Of a stretch of 64,000 bases of DNA, positions 27,840-37,400 are shown piece after piece. The position numbers were made by a program, and so were the translations under genes. The stretch covers positions 930,001-994,000 of the forward strand of contig NZ_CP089974.1 of NCBI RefSeq assembly GCF_030177935.1, in the 5' to 3' direction. This DNA is from Moraxella haemolytica. Its GTDB lineage: Bacteria > Pseudomonadota > Gammaproteobacteria > Pseudomonadales > Moraxellaceae. Under the pieces are notes generated by a model that saw only the letters and a list, made by a program, of their open reading frames with translations, ran no database searches and was not told the origin of the DNA. Each line of letters starts with the position of its first letter. The first letter of the stretch is position 1.

Positions 27840-29393
27840 ATGCGTATTTTTAATCATAAGGCTTTGGCAATAGCCATCGCTTCTGTTGGTGCTATTGGTA
27901 CGGCAAATGCCGCAGGTCTTGATCGCTCTGGACAGGATATTACTGCATTTTTGCAAGATGGTACTTATGCTGAGGCGGTCTATATTCATGTAGATGCTGA
28001 CCTTACTGGTTTAGATGCTGCAGGTCGAGCCATCAGTGATATTGCCAAACCTTATGGCTTTTTCCGATATGGCGTAAAAACTGACATCAACGACAGCTTT
28101 AGCATCGGTGTTTTGTATGATGAGCCTTTTGGGGCGGATGTTAACTACACAGGTGATAATAACTTTGTATCACAAGGTGCGGGTGCTACCTATGGAGAAC
28201 TAACCAAAGGTACTGCAGCGGCGTCAACACCAGTTGAGAGTGTTTTGCGAATAGCAGAATGGATGCGAAGTGGTGATCAACAGCTACAAGAGCGTGCCAA
28301 AACCACACTAACTCCTAGAGCGGGTGTCGCATACTATGAGAAAAATAAGGAAGAGCTTGATAAAATTAACTCTCATTTGAATGCTGAGCAGATTTCACGG
28401 GAGATGCATCTTTGGACATTACAAGGCGAAAAATTCAGAAATGACAGTGGCGTTAAAGGTCTAGATGGTCAGCCTCTTGATGGTAAAGTTGGCAAGAGAA
28501 TCGGGGAAGAATATTTTAAGCAAGTGGCAGCATTAGCCAACATAACTCAAACCGCTGAAGATCAGAAAGGTCAAAGCACTAATGTATCGATTAGTACCAA
28601 TAATGTAACCATGCTGATGGGTGCAAAATTTGGTACTAACAAAAACTTCCAAATTTATGGTGGACCTTCCGTACAACGCCTAAATGGTGAGGTGCATTTG
28701 CGTGGTGCAGCTTATCAAAGAGCGCAGGGTTATGACGCTAAAATCAGACAAGACCAAGCGGTCGGATGGGTAGCAGGTGCTTCGTATTCTAAGCCTGAGA
28801 TTGCTCTAAAAGCTGCTTTAACTTATCGCTCTGAGATTGAGCATACTTCTGTCATCAATGAAGTTTTCCCAGCATTGGGCGTTGCAGGCGTAACTTCTCG
28901 TGATTTTAGTGTGGCTCTGCCAGAGTCTTATAACCTAGATTTCCAAACTGGCGTAAACCCAACCACACTACTGACTGCCAAGGTTCGTTATGTGCCTTGG
29001 GGCAATTTTGACATTCGTCCACCAACTTATGGTGATGCAACCGCCAGAAGTGCTGGCGTAAGATTACCAATCGTTAGCTATGACAAAGATCAATGGCAGG
29101 CTGAAATTGGATTGGGTAAGAAGATTTCTGACAAACTGTCTGTTGCAGGTAATATCGGCTATGACAGTGGTTCAGGCAGTCCTGCTACTTCATTAGGTCC
29201 TATCAAAGGTTATTATAGCGTAGGTCTGGGTGCTAAATATAGTATTACGCCAGAATGGTCGCTGTCTTTGGGTGGTAAATATCTGAAGTTTGGTGATACC
29301 CAAGCTCAACTACCAACCAAAGCAATCGTTGGTAAATTTGAGGATAATGATGGCTTCATCGCAGGTGTAAAACTTGCTTATCATGCCAAATAA
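27840..29393 (+). CDS. ompE: FadL-family outer membrane transport protein, OMP E-like
   Basis: Beta-barrel outer-membrane protein of the OmpP1/FadL/TodX family, which admits long-chain fatty acids and other hydrophobic compounds. Signal peptide cleaved near ANA-AGL; mature N-terminus AGLDRSGQ forms the hatch. C-terminal barrel strands alternate aromatic and small residues and end GVKLAYHAK. At 517 aa it is longer than typical FadL (about 420-450): residues about 130-250 hold a polar, helix-prone insert (KNKEELDKINSHLNAEQ). The symbol follows M. catarrhalis OMP E, a known FadL homologue, and is by resemblance. GGAG ribosome site; strong terminator. Confidence 0.82.
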   Translation: MRIFNHKALAIAIASVGAIGTANAAGLDRSGQDITAFLQDGTYAEAVYIHVDADLTGLDAAGRAISDIAKPYGFFRYGVKTDINDSFSIGVLYDEPFGADVNYTGDNNFVSQGAGATYGELTKGTAAASTPVESVLRIAEWMRSGDQQLQERAKTTLTPRAGVAYYEKNKEELDKINSHLNAEQISREMHLWTLQGEKFRNDSGVKGLDGQPLDGKVGKRIGEEYFKQVAALANITQTAEDQKGQSTNVSISTNNVTMLMGAKFGTNKNFQIYGGPSVQRLNGEVHLRGAAYQRAQGYDAKIRQDQAVGWVAGASYSKPEIALKAALTYRSEIEHTSVINEVFPALGVAGVTSRDFSVALPESYNLDFQTGVNPTTLLTAKVRYVPWGNFDIRPPTYGDATARSAGVRLPIVSYDKDQWQAEIGLGKKISDKLSVAGNIGYDSGSGSPATSLGPIKGYYSVGLGAKYSITPEWSLSLGGKYLKFGDTQAQLPTKAIVGKFEDNDGFIAGVKLAYHAK

Positions 29394-29424
29394 TTATCTA
29401 ACAACTAGATAATCTCATATCTAA

Positions 29425-29462
29425 ATAAAAAACAAGCTTTTAAATAAAGGCTTGTTTTTTAT
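29425..29462 (+). terminator. Terminator of the ompE-like gene
   Basis: Perfect 13-bp stem (core AACAAGC/GCTTGTT), 12-nt loop, T-rich 3' side. Confidence 0.87.
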
Positions 29463-29494
29463 GATTTTTGAACACTGTGCTGATTAGGTTTTGG

Positions 29495-29523
29495 TTGTGA
29501 AAAGTACCAAAAAGCATTATAAT
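29495..29523 (+). promoter_or_regulatory. Promoter of rpe
   Basis: TTGTGA, 17-nt spacer, TATAAT, 26 bp before the rpe ATG. The -35 hexamer matches that proposed for ftsY. Confidence 0.6.
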
Positions 29524-29549
29524 AAAATTTTTTAATTAGACCTAAATTC

Positions 29550-30233
29550 ATGAAACCATATCTCATTGCTCCGTCTATATTGTCTGCTGATTTTGCTCGC
29601 CTTGGCGAAGATGTTCAGGCTGTCCTTGATGCTGGTGCCGATGTTGTTCATTTTGATGTCATGGACAATCATTATGTCCCCAATCTTAGCTTTGGGGCGG
29701 TTGTGTGCAAAGCATTAAAGAATTATGGCATCACTGCACCCATTGATGTGCATCTGATGGTATCGCCAGTAGACAGTATGATTGAGCAATTCATTGACGC
29801 AGGGGCGGATATCATCACTTTTCATCCAGAGGCGTCCGAGCATATTGACAGAAGCTTAAATCTTATCAAGGATGCCGGTATTCAATGTGGTCTGGTGTTT
29901 AATCCTGCCACGCCATTACATTATCTAGATTATACCATTGATAAACTTGACCAGATTTTAATCATGAGTGTCAACCCTGGTTTTGGCGGTCAAAAGTTTA
30001 TTGATGGCACGCTTGACAAGGTGCGTTCGGTACGCCGTATGATAGATGAGCGCAGGCTAGATATTCGCCTAGAGATTGATGGCGGTGTCAACCCCAAAAA
30101 CATTCGTGCCATTGCAGAGGCTGGTGCGGATATGTTTGTGGCAGGTTCTGCAATTTTTGGTAAAGATGACTATCAGGCGGTCATCAACACAATGCGTGAT
30201 GAGCTTGCTTTGGTGGGTAGTCAAGAGAGTTAA
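29550..30233 (+). CDS. rpe: Ribulose-phosphate 3-epimerase
   Basis: Interconverts ribulose-5-phosphate and xylulose-5-phosphate in the pentose phosphate pathway. TIM barrel with [14 protein letters not shown] at the start, metal-binding [16 protein letters not shown] and HLMV, catalytic [11 protein letters not shown] and IDGGVN near the end with phosphate-binding AGSAIFG. 227 aa, normal. It heads a short cluster with two small membrane-protein genes directly behind it. Confidence 0.96.
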   Translation: MKPYLIAPSILSADFARLGEDVQAVLDAGADVVHFDVMDNHYVPNLSFGAVVCKALKNYGITAPIDVHLMVSPVDSMIEQFIDAGADIITFHPEASEHIDRSLNLIKDAGIQCGLVFNPATPLHYLDYTIDKLDQILIMSVNPGFGGQKFIDGTLDKVRSVRRMIDERRLDIRLEIDGGVNPKNIRAIAEAGADMFVAGSAIFGKDDYQAVINTMRDELALVGSQES

Positions 30234-30234
30234 A

Positions 30235-30552
30235 GTGGATAAAAACAATCATCATCAGCTCTCAAGTGTCATTCCTTGGGGTGTTACCGTTGCTTTATTT
30301 TGCTCATCGTTGATATTAAGTTTGGCAGGGTATGGGCTTCGTCTCTTGGCAGGTGATGACACGCAAGCGGTCATCAGTCATGCCATCAAAGTTGTACCAT
30401 TCTTTGTTTTTGTCGTACCTGCATTGATTTGGCTAGGTAGTTTATTACTGAATAAAATGGGCAAGACCACCATTCATCCAAGAAACGCATGGACGCTAGG
30501 TTGGCTACTGGCCACTGTCGCCATGCTCTCTATTATGGGGGTGTATAGCTGA
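30235..30552 (+). CDS. Small membrane protein, 105 aa, downstream of rpe
   Basis: Hypothetical inner-membrane protein with three hydrophobic segments (about 14-33, 48-68, 86-104). A GTG start one base after the rpe stop is chosen: AAGAGAG precedes it, and the in-frame sequence further upstream only shadows rpe. The C-terminus overlaps the next start in a TGATG junction. I do not recognise a family. Its fixed position with the next gene suggests they form a membrane complex. Confidence 0.65.
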   Translation: MDKNNHHQLSSVIPWGVTVALFCSSLILSLAGYGLRLLAGDDTQAVISHAIKVVPFFVFVVPALIWLGSLLLNKMGKTTIHPRNAWTLGWLLATVAMLSIMGVYS

Positions 30553-30863
30553 TGTTAACTCGACTTATTCCTGATAAAATTGTACCATCAGGCATTCCTA
30601 AGGGGCTTATTTTAACTTTGATTGTGGCGGTCATGCTGATTGGATTGTCAGGTTTTCGCTTAGGTGGTGGCGATAGATTGCAAGGTTGGTTGCATGTGCT
30701 TGAAAACTGGTTGGTTGGGCTTATCATTATTCCTGCTTTGACAGCACTGATTGCCATGCCGATTAAATACCGAGACGAGAGCTTTGATGTGAAAATGGCT
30801 TATTATTTGGGTATGTTTGTTTCGTTTTTATTCATGATGGCAAAGTTGCGTTATTGGCGTTAG
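30552..30863 (+). CDS. Small membrane protein, 103 aa
   Basis: Hypothetical inner-membrane protein with three hydrophobic stretches (about 17-36, 50-68, 83-97) separated by charged loops (RLGGGDRLQG, KYRDESFDVK). It begins on the last base of the preceding gene's stop (TGATG), so translation is coupled. No signal peptide, no known domain recognised. Probably co-expressed with rpe and the preceding gene. Confidence 0.72.
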   Translation: MLTRLIPDKIVPSGIPKGLILTLIVAVMLIGLSGFRLGGGDRLQGWLHVLENWLVGLIIIPALTALIAMPIKYRDESFDVKMAYYLGMFVSFLFMMAKLRYWR

Positions 30864-30925
30864 ATATTGAAAAAAGCCAAGTAGTCCTTATATTAGAATA
30901 ATAAAAAACACTTTGGAGTTGTGCG

Positions 30926-31498
30926 ATGTCTGATAAAGCAGATGATGAGTTGATCAAGCGTCTGATTAAAGAAGCAGAAGCTCTCATAGAAGAAGAGTTA
31001 CAAAAGAAACTGGCAACACAACAGCCACGCATTAGTCAAGAAGAGCTGTTAGCACCTGACCTACATGAATCAATACACAAAGAGTTAACACAAGATGTTG
31101 ATACCAACAAGCCTAAACGCCGTGGCAGACCCAAAAAAGCCAAGCCTGCTGATGAAGTTGTGGACTTGGGCGAGAACAAAAAGCCAAAAGTTAAACGCAA
31201 AAAACCCATCGCCAAAAGTCTGGTTAAAGAACGCCAAAATGGTGAAATGATGGTCAAAGAAGCAGTGCTTGAATTTGTGGAGCGTGAAGACGGTGTCTTA
31301 ACTTTACAAGAAGTGGGTAGAGAGCATGAGCCGATGGTTACCATTGCTTTTTCTGAGCAGGCAAAAGCCATCATTGGTGATGATGTGCAGATGGTGGGTC
31401 AGAGCATGATTCATGCCGCCATCGCAACCGTCATGCAACGTCAGATGAGTTCGTGGCACGCCCATGTTTATGATGAAATGCCCAAACACTATAGCTAA
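30926..31498 (+). CDS. Hypothetical basic protein with AT-hook-like motif
   Basis: 190-aa soluble protein, not recognised as a named family. Residues 1-60 are helical and charged (ADDELIKRLIKEAEALIEEELQKKL). The centre holds KRRGRPKKAKPA, an AT-hook-like motif, then KPKVKRKKPIAKS, together a basic DNA- or RNA-binding-like region. The C-terminal 85 residues look like a folded alpha/beta domain (EGVLTL-type strand, VTIAFSEQAKAIIGD, MIHAAIATVMQRQMSSW). Good ribosome site TTGGAGT. It stands alone, ending at a shared terminator. A nucleoid-associated role is a guess. Confidence 0.72.
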   Translation: MSDKADDELIKRLIKEAEALIEEELQKKLATQQPRISQEELLAPDLHESIHKELTQDVDTNKPKRRGRPKKAKPADEVVDLGENKKPKVKRKKPIAKSLVKERQNGEMMVKEAVLEFVEREDGVLTLQEVGREHEPMVTIAFSEQAKAIIGDDVQMVGQSMIHAAIATVMQRQMSSWHAHVYDEMPKHYS

Positions 31499-31542
31499 AC
31501 GGCTTGATGGGTAGTTGATTTGATGATTGATGACAGCTTGAT

Positions 31543-31579
31543 AATAAAAAGCCACAAAGTATTTTTGTGGCTTTTTATT
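31543..31579. terminator. Bidirectional terminator
   Basis: Perfect 16-bp stem (core AAAAGCCACAAA/TTTGTGGCTTTT) with a 5-nt loop, between the AT-hook-like gene and the convergent response regulator. Confidence 0.9.
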
Positions 31580-31606
31580 TTAAAATGATGCTAGATGCCC
31601 AAGTGT

Positions 31607-32248
31607 TTATTTGGTATCAATTAGTCCATGACGCATGGCAAGATGGGTAAGCTTAACATCACTATTTACACCCAATTTCTCAAAGATACGATAGCGGTAA
31701 GTATTGACCGTCTTAACACTCACAAATAACTGGTCAGCAATCTCTTGCACACTTTGGCAGTTCACCACCATCATGGCAACTTGTTTTTCTCGCTCGGATA
31801 GAAGTTCAAAGGGTGATTGTGTTTGCTCGCCTAGAACTGTATGGGCAAGCTGTTCGGCAACATCGTGGCTAAAATATTTGCCACCGCCATGCACTTTTTT
31901 GATGGCTCGAATCATCTCATCAAGTGGCGTTCCTTTGGTGATATAGCCATCAACACCTGCTTTTAGTAGCATGGAAGGATAGGGCTGTGCCGATAGGCTA
32001 GATACTGCTAAGACTTTGATGTTTATGTCAATTTGTTTAATACGGCGAGTTGCCTCCACGCCATCCATGTTGGGCATATTCACATCAAGCAGGACAATAT
32101 TGGGGCGATGCCTACGAGCTAGCTGTACGGCGATATCGCCGTCATCCGCCTCTGCAATTACTTCAATATTGACATCATCATCAAGCATACGAGCGATGCC
32201 CATACGCACCAAATCATGGTCATCAACCACCAAAACTTTGATTGTCAT
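31607..32248 (-). CDS. LuxR-family response regulator (GacA/UvrY-like)
   Basis: Two-component transcription regulator, 213 aa. Receiver domain 1-120 with acidic pocket Asp9/Asp10, phospho-acceptor Asp55 (VLLDVNMPNMDG) and Lys in YITKGTP. C-terminal LuxR helix-turn-helix at about 148-205: LLSEREKQVAMMVVNCQSVQEIADQLFVSVKTVNTYRYRIFEKLGV. The sequence resembles GacA/UvrY, which drive CsrA-antagonist small RNAs in other gammaproteobacteria. No uvrC or sensor kinase lies beside it in this window. Strong AAGGAG ribosome site. Confidence 0.9.
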   Translation of the reverse strand: MTIKVLVVDDHDLVRMGIARMLDDDVNIEVIAEADDGDIAVQLARRHRPNIVLLDVNMPNMDGVEATRRIKQIDINIKVLAVSSLSAQPYPSMLLKAGVDGYITKGTPLDEMIRAIKKVHGGGKYFSHDVAEQLAHTVLGEQTQSPFELLSEREKQVAMMVVNCQSVQEIADQLFVSVKTVNTYRYRIFEKLGVNSDVKLTHLAMRHGLIDTK

Positions 32249-32621
32249 GCAGCTCCTTAAGCACTTAATTAAGTCGTGTTATCCTATTTTTGAAAAGTTT
32301 AGCATAATTTTACATGATTACAACTGATATTTTTCATTCTTTGGGCGATAAACTGTCCTTTTTTGGTGATTGAAACATTGGATTTTGGGGTGGTTTTTTT
32401 TGGATTTTTTATGAAGAATCCATGCTTTTTTGCGTACATAATGTGCCTAAATATGGTAAAATAAAAATAAAGAAAATCTATCTTGTTGTTTGGGCTACTT
32501 AGTCGATATTCTAATAAATAGACTGTTGTTCTATTTTGGATTTGTTCAGCTCATCTTATGTTAAAGGTGGATAAATTCAGATTTAAGCTGAGTAAAAAGT
32601 CGCTGTTTTTGAGGATTCATC
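32249..32621. other. Intergenic region between response regulator and PBP7-like gene
   Basis: This 373-bp divergent spacer is AT-rich. A perfect 12-bp palindrome ACTTAATTAAGT (32263-32274) lies 15 bp before the regulator start and could be an operator. A T-rich stretch with T8 lies near 32390. Upstream of the peptidase gene there are weak dyads (TCAGCT near 32547 and AGCTGA near 32586) but no clear promoter. No RNA gene was recognised. Confidence 0.5.
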
Positions 32622-33671
32622 ATGAGAAATGTTAAATTAACCAAGCGTCTCGGTATTCATTGTGCTGTGGTGGGCACGATGCTCTTAGGGGTTCAGACTC
32701 ATGCGTTCACGGTGGACAGTAGCAATCAGCGTATCATCACTGCTTCAAAGGCGACCCCGCCTGCCAGTTCAACAGTACAAACCACGACCACCATCAGACC
32801 TGCCGATGTTCAAACGGTGGGTGGGTCATTTGGCTACACGCAAGTGCCAACCACAACCACGCCAACTTATGCTTTATCACATCAAAACGCCCCTTTGTTT
32901 GACCAGTTGGCGGTGAGTACCAATTCATCAGCGGTGGCGGTCCTTGACCTAGAATCTGGCAACTTGATTTATTCAAAAAATATCGATGACACTCGCTCTA
33001 TTGCTTCTATTAGCAAAGTCATGACAGTCATGGTTATTTTAGATGCCGGTCTTGATATGCGAGAAGAAATCACACTCATTCCATCAGACCTAGTCGGTGC
33101 AAAAAAAGCCACCACCAACTTGCGTGCAGGCGACACGCTAAGTCGCTCTGAATTTGCATTGATGACTCTTATGAAATCTGAAAACCCAGCCGCCAAAGCA
33201 TTGGCTCGCACTTATCCAGGTGGTTATGATGCGTTCATTGATGCGATGAATGCCAAAGCTAAAAGTCTAGGGATGTACAAGACTCGTTTTTCAGATTCAT
33301 CAGGTCTTGATCCACGCAATGTCTCATCAGCCAATGACTTGGTGAAAATGATGAAGGCGGTCAGTCAGGATTCTCGTTATCAGTTGCTGCGTAATTTTTC
33401 AACAGCACCAAGCTATGATTTTTATATCGTCAATCACAACTTGGGCAATCGTACTTATAAAGCAAATAATACCAGTCGTTTGGTTCGTTCAGGTTCGCAC
33501 CCCATTGGTGTTTCAAAGACAGGTTTTATTCGTGAGGCAGGTTATTGTGTCGTGATGGAAACCCATGTGAATAATAAACCTGCGGTCATCGTCCTATTGG
33601 GTGCTAATGCTTCACAGTCTCGTTGGAGCGATGCTGAAAATATCCTAACTCAGCTTGCTTATCGCCATTGA
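32622..33671 (+). CDS. pbpG: D-alanyl-D-alanine endopeptidase, PBP7 (PbpG) family
   Basis: Periplasmic penicillin-binding serine peptidase that trims or cleaves peptidoglycan cross-links. Signal peptide (about 1-28) then a Thr/Gln-rich linker to about 95. The catalytic triad motifs are all present: SxxK as Ser129-Ile-Ser-Lys132, SxN as Ser186-Glu-Asn188, and KTG near residue 298. RFSDSSGLDPRN is typical of PBP7/DacA-like enzymes. 349 aa; no C-terminal amphipathic anchor is evident, fitting PBP7 rather than PBP5. A weak hairpin follows. Confidence 0.88.
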   Translation: MRNVKLTKRLGIHCAVVGTMLLGVQTHAFTVDSSNQRIITASKATPPASSTVQTTTTIRPADVQTVGGSFGYTQVPTTTTPTYALSHQNAPLFDQLAVSTNSSAVAVLDLESGNLIYSKNIDDTRSIASISKVMTVMVILDAGLDMREEITLIPSDLVGAKKATTNLRAGDTLSRSEFALMTLMKSENPAAKALARTYPGGYDAFIDAMNAKAKSLGMYKTRFSDSSGLDPRNVSSANDLVKMMKAVSQDSRYQLLRNFSTAPSYDFYIVNHNLGNRTYKANNTSRLVRSGSHPIGVSKTGFIREAGYCVVMETHVNNKPAVIVLLGANASQSRWSDAENILTQLAYRH

Positions 33672-33690
33672 TATGATTGATACTGATATG

Positions 33691-33719
33691 AGCCTAGATA
33701 TGGAAATCTGGGCTTTTTC
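33691..33719 (+). terminator. Terminator of the PBP7-like gene
   Basis: Nine-bp stem AGCCTAGAT/ATCTGGGCT with one wobble pair, 6-nt loop and five T. Confidence 0.6.
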
Positions 33720-33720
33720 A

Positions 33721-33750
33721 TTGTCTTGACGAGAGTTTTTAGGCTATAAT
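33721..33750 (+). promoter_or_regulatory. Candidate promoter of thiE
   Basis: TTGTCT, 18-nt spacer, TATAAT, 32 bp before the preferred thiE start. It overlaps the region just past the preceding hairpin. No TPP riboswitch fits into this short leader. Confidence 0.45.
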
Positions 33751-33782
33751 GGCGTATTTTTATTATTTGTCATGTGTTCAAT

Positions 33783-34442
33783 ATGTCAACAACCAAGTCC
33801 AATCGCCCCAAACTGTATCTACTAACCAACGATGATGAAATCAGCACCTTGCTTGATAAGCTAGAAAGAGCTTTGGATACAGGGGTGATTTCATTGTTGC
33901 AGATTCGCCGAAAGACCACGCTACGCCAATACGATCTAGCCACTGTCTATCAAGAAACTGAACTTTTGGTAAGTCTTGCAGATAAATATGATGTACCTGT
34001 GGTCATGAATGATGACTTGCAGTTAGCATCGCACTTTTGTACAGGGCTACACTTAGGACAAAGAGATGGTAGCGTGGCGGTGGCACGAGAGATATTGGGC
34101 AAGGATGTTTTTATTGGTCGTACCTGCCATTCAGACATTGCTTTGTTTAAACAAGCCAAAAAAGAAGGGGCGACTTATGGAGCAATGGGTGCGGTGTTTG
34201 CATCGCTTACCAAGCCAAAAGTCAGACTGGCCCCCATGCCAACTTTACAAAAAACCGCCAATCTGGATTTGCCATTATGTGTGATTGGTGGCATCGCTTT
34301 GGATAATGTCTATCAACTGCGAGATGGGCTGTCGGGCACGCCATTGGAGTACATCGCTGTTACTGCCGATATCATGTCGCACAGCAGTGATACCATCGCT
34401 GCCAAGTGCCGTGCATGGCAACTAAAACTACAAAATTGGTAA
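33783..34442 (+). CDS. thiE: Thiamine phosphate synthase
   Basis: Couples the pyrimidine and thiazole halves of thiamine. TIM-barrel family: LYLLTND start, ISLLQIRRK, NDDLQLA, GLHLGQRDG, IGRTCHS, GAMGAVFASLTKP and VIGGI are recognisable ThiE motifs, although several differ from the usual forms (for example FASLTKP for FPTxTK). 219 aa. The ATG at 33783 is preferred over a GTG three codons earlier. No other thiamine genes are in the window. A ThiE-like paralogue of another function cannot be excluded. Confidence 0.83.
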   Translation: MSTTKSNRPKLYLLTNDDEISTLLDKLERALDTGVISLLQIRRKTTLRQYDLATVYQETELLVSLADKYDVPVVMNDDLQLASHFCTGLHLGQRDGSVAVAREILGKDVFIGRTCHSDIALFKQAKKEGATYGAMGAVFASLTKPKVRLAPMPTLQKTANLDLPLCVIGGIALDNVYQLRDGLSGTPLEYIAVTADIMSHSSDTIAAKCRAWQLKLQNW

Positions 34443-34497
34443 TCTGTTTTGATGTTGCTAGTTTTTGACCTATTTTTTATTGTTTAATTTGATTTTC

Positions 34498-37400
34498 ATG
34501 ACAAACATCACCATTCACACCCCAAAACTTCAGCCTAATTTTCTAACTCATTATCAGCAGGGCAATGATGCCAGTTTGGCATTTTGGCTTTCAGACCATA
34601 CTAAGATACAAAATCGGCTACATTTAGTCATTTGCAAAAACCAAGAAGAATTACAAACTCTGGCTAGTGAGCTTGCATTTTTTGGGGTTAAGGTTCATGT
34701 TTTTGCTGATTATGAAACGCTGGTTTATGACAATCTGTCTGTTCATCAAGACATCATCTCGGAGCGTATTGAGCTTTTGACACACATGCCAACAGCTGGG
34801 GTATTGTTGGTGGCAATTCAGACACTCATGCAAAAAATCACCCCACCAAGTCATCTTTTGGGAAGATTTTTTGATTTAAAAGTTGGCGATGTCTTTGATT
34901 TGGCACATGAAAGAATCAGATTGGATAAAGCAGGCTATGAAGCGGTGGATAATGTCTATGTGGCAGGCGAGTTCGCTGTGCGTGGTAGTATTGTAGATAT
35001 TTTTGTTGTCGGTCAGCCTTTGCCATTTCGCTTAGAGCTATTTGATAATGAGATAGAGTCCATCAAATTATTTAATCCAGACACTCAGCGTACCGTCAGT
35101 CAAGATGATTTAGCCAAGCTAAAACAAGATGGTATTTTTGATGATGCCATGTTGCCCAATACAGCTAAGGTTGAACATTTTCGTCTGTTGCCGGCACGAG
35201 AATTTGATTTAGACGACAAAGAGACCTTTCGTCAGAATTTTGCCAGTCTATTCCCCAATGCCTCCGCCAGAAAGTTTGAGCTGTATAATGATGTCATGAG
35301 CGGTATTTCGCCGGCAGGAATTGAGTATTATATGCCACTATTTTTTGAGTTATCGCAGTGGCAAACTCAAGGAGCTTTATTTAGCTATCTGCCCGATGAT
35401 GCGATTGTCATTTGTGATGATAGATTGTCTGCTTATCATCACGAGTTTTGGACACAGGTCAATGAACGCCATCATTCTCGTGCTTTTGATAAAGATAGAC
35501 CTATTTTGCCGCCAGATTTTTTGTATCTGCCAAGCAATGAGTTCTTCCAATCTCTAAAAAACTATCCTAGAGTGGTATTTGGTAATCAAGAAAATGCATC
35601 AGCCCCATTTAAAGATGTTATTACCAAAGCTGTTCCAAACCTGCCCATCAATCATCAGCAGGACGAACCGCTTGATGAATTTCTTCGGTTTGTTCGTGGG
35701 TGTGATGAGCCTGTACTGCTTGCTTGTGAAAGTGCAGGGCGGCGTGAGATTGTTTTGGAGTTATTAAAAGGTAAGTTAAACACGACTGTGGTGGGTAGCT
35801 TTGGTGAGTTTATTGATAAGTTACCAACTTTTACGGATACATTAGCAATCGTTGTTGCCTCCATTGAGCGTGTTTTGTGGTTGATGGGTGAGCATGGTTT
35901 TTGTGTCATTACTGAAGCACAGATTTTTGGCAGGCAGGTAAATCATGCCAGACAGCGACGCCAAAACGCCTTATCGCAGGCTTTTTTGATTAAATCAGTC
36001 AGCGAAATGACCGAAGGGTCGCTTGTCGTGCATTTATCCTATGGTATTGGTCGCTATGTGGGACTGGTTGTGCTAGATGTGGGAGAAGGTGAGCAAGAAT
36101 TTATTCATATTAAATATGCTGACGATGCCAATGTTTATGTACCGATTACCAATCTTGCGTTAATCGGTCGGTATAGTGGTACAGACAGTGAGGCGGTGCA
36201 GTTGTCAAAAATCGGTTCTGGCAAGTGGGATAAGGCACGCCAAAAAACTCTAACCGATATTTATGATGTGGCAGCAGAGCTACTTAATACTCAGGCTCGC
36301 AGAAATGCACGCCAAGGCATTAGCTTTGATATAGATATGGTGCAGTATGAGCTGTTTGCCAGTGGATTTGACTATGAAGAGACGCTTGACCAAAAGCTCG
36401 CCATTGACGCCGTAATGTCGGATATGAAACAAGCAAAGCCAATGGATAGGCTAATTTGTGGTGATGTTGGTTTTGGCAAGACAGAGGTCGCCATGCGAGC
36501 AGCATTCATTGCTGTGCAAGCGGGCTATCAGGTGGCGGTGTTGGTACCAACCACACTACTGGCAGGACAACATGAGGACAGTTTTAAAAATCGCTTTGCT
36601 GATTGGGCAATTAAAATTGAAAGTTTATCAAGATTCGTTGGTAAAAAAACACAAGATAAGGCACTGACTGATTTAGCAGAAGGCAAGGTGGACATTATTA
36701 TTGGTACGCATAGGCTACTACAAAATGATGTGAAATTTAAGAACTTGGGTCTAATGATTATTGATGAAGAGCATCGCTTTGGTGTGCGTCATAAAGAAAG
36801 AATTAAAGCCATTCAGTCTGATGTTGATACCTTAATGATGACCGCAACACCCATTCCTCGCACGCTGAATATGGCACTATCAGGAATGCAAGACATCTCT
36901 ATCATTGCAACACCACCAGCTAGACGACTGGCTATCAAAACCTTTGTCGCTGAAAAAAATGAACAGACAATCAAAGATGCCATCTTGCGTGAGATTCTGC
37001 GTGGCGGACAGGTATATTATTTACATAATGATGTTGCAAGCATCAATTCAGTTGCTGAAAATCTATCCAAACTTATCCCTGAAGTGCGTGTGGGGGTGGC
37101 ACATGGACAGATGGCAGAAAAAGAACTATACAGCGTGATGAGTGAGTTTTATCACAAAAAAACCAATGTGCTGGTAGCAACCACGATTATTGAGACAGGC
37201 ATTGATGTACCCAATGCCAACACCATCATCATCAACCGAGCTGATAAATTTGGACTGGCTCAGCTACACCAGTTGCGTGGGCGAGTGGGTCGTTCGCACC
37301 ATCAGGCGTATTGTTATTTGTTTGTACCATCAATCAAAGGCTTGGCAAGCGATGCCAAAAAACGCCTTGATGCCATCAGTCGTGCCAACACGCTTGGGGC

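Noticed and set aside
30076-30234. Upstream extension of the small membrane protein into rpe
   Set aside because: It lies wholly within the rpe coding region in another frame and its composition is shadow-like; the GTG at 30235 has its own ribosome site.
33672-33782. TPP riboswitch before thiE
   Set aside because: The spacer is about 110 bp, mostly taken by a terminator and promoter, and the THI-box sequence is absent.
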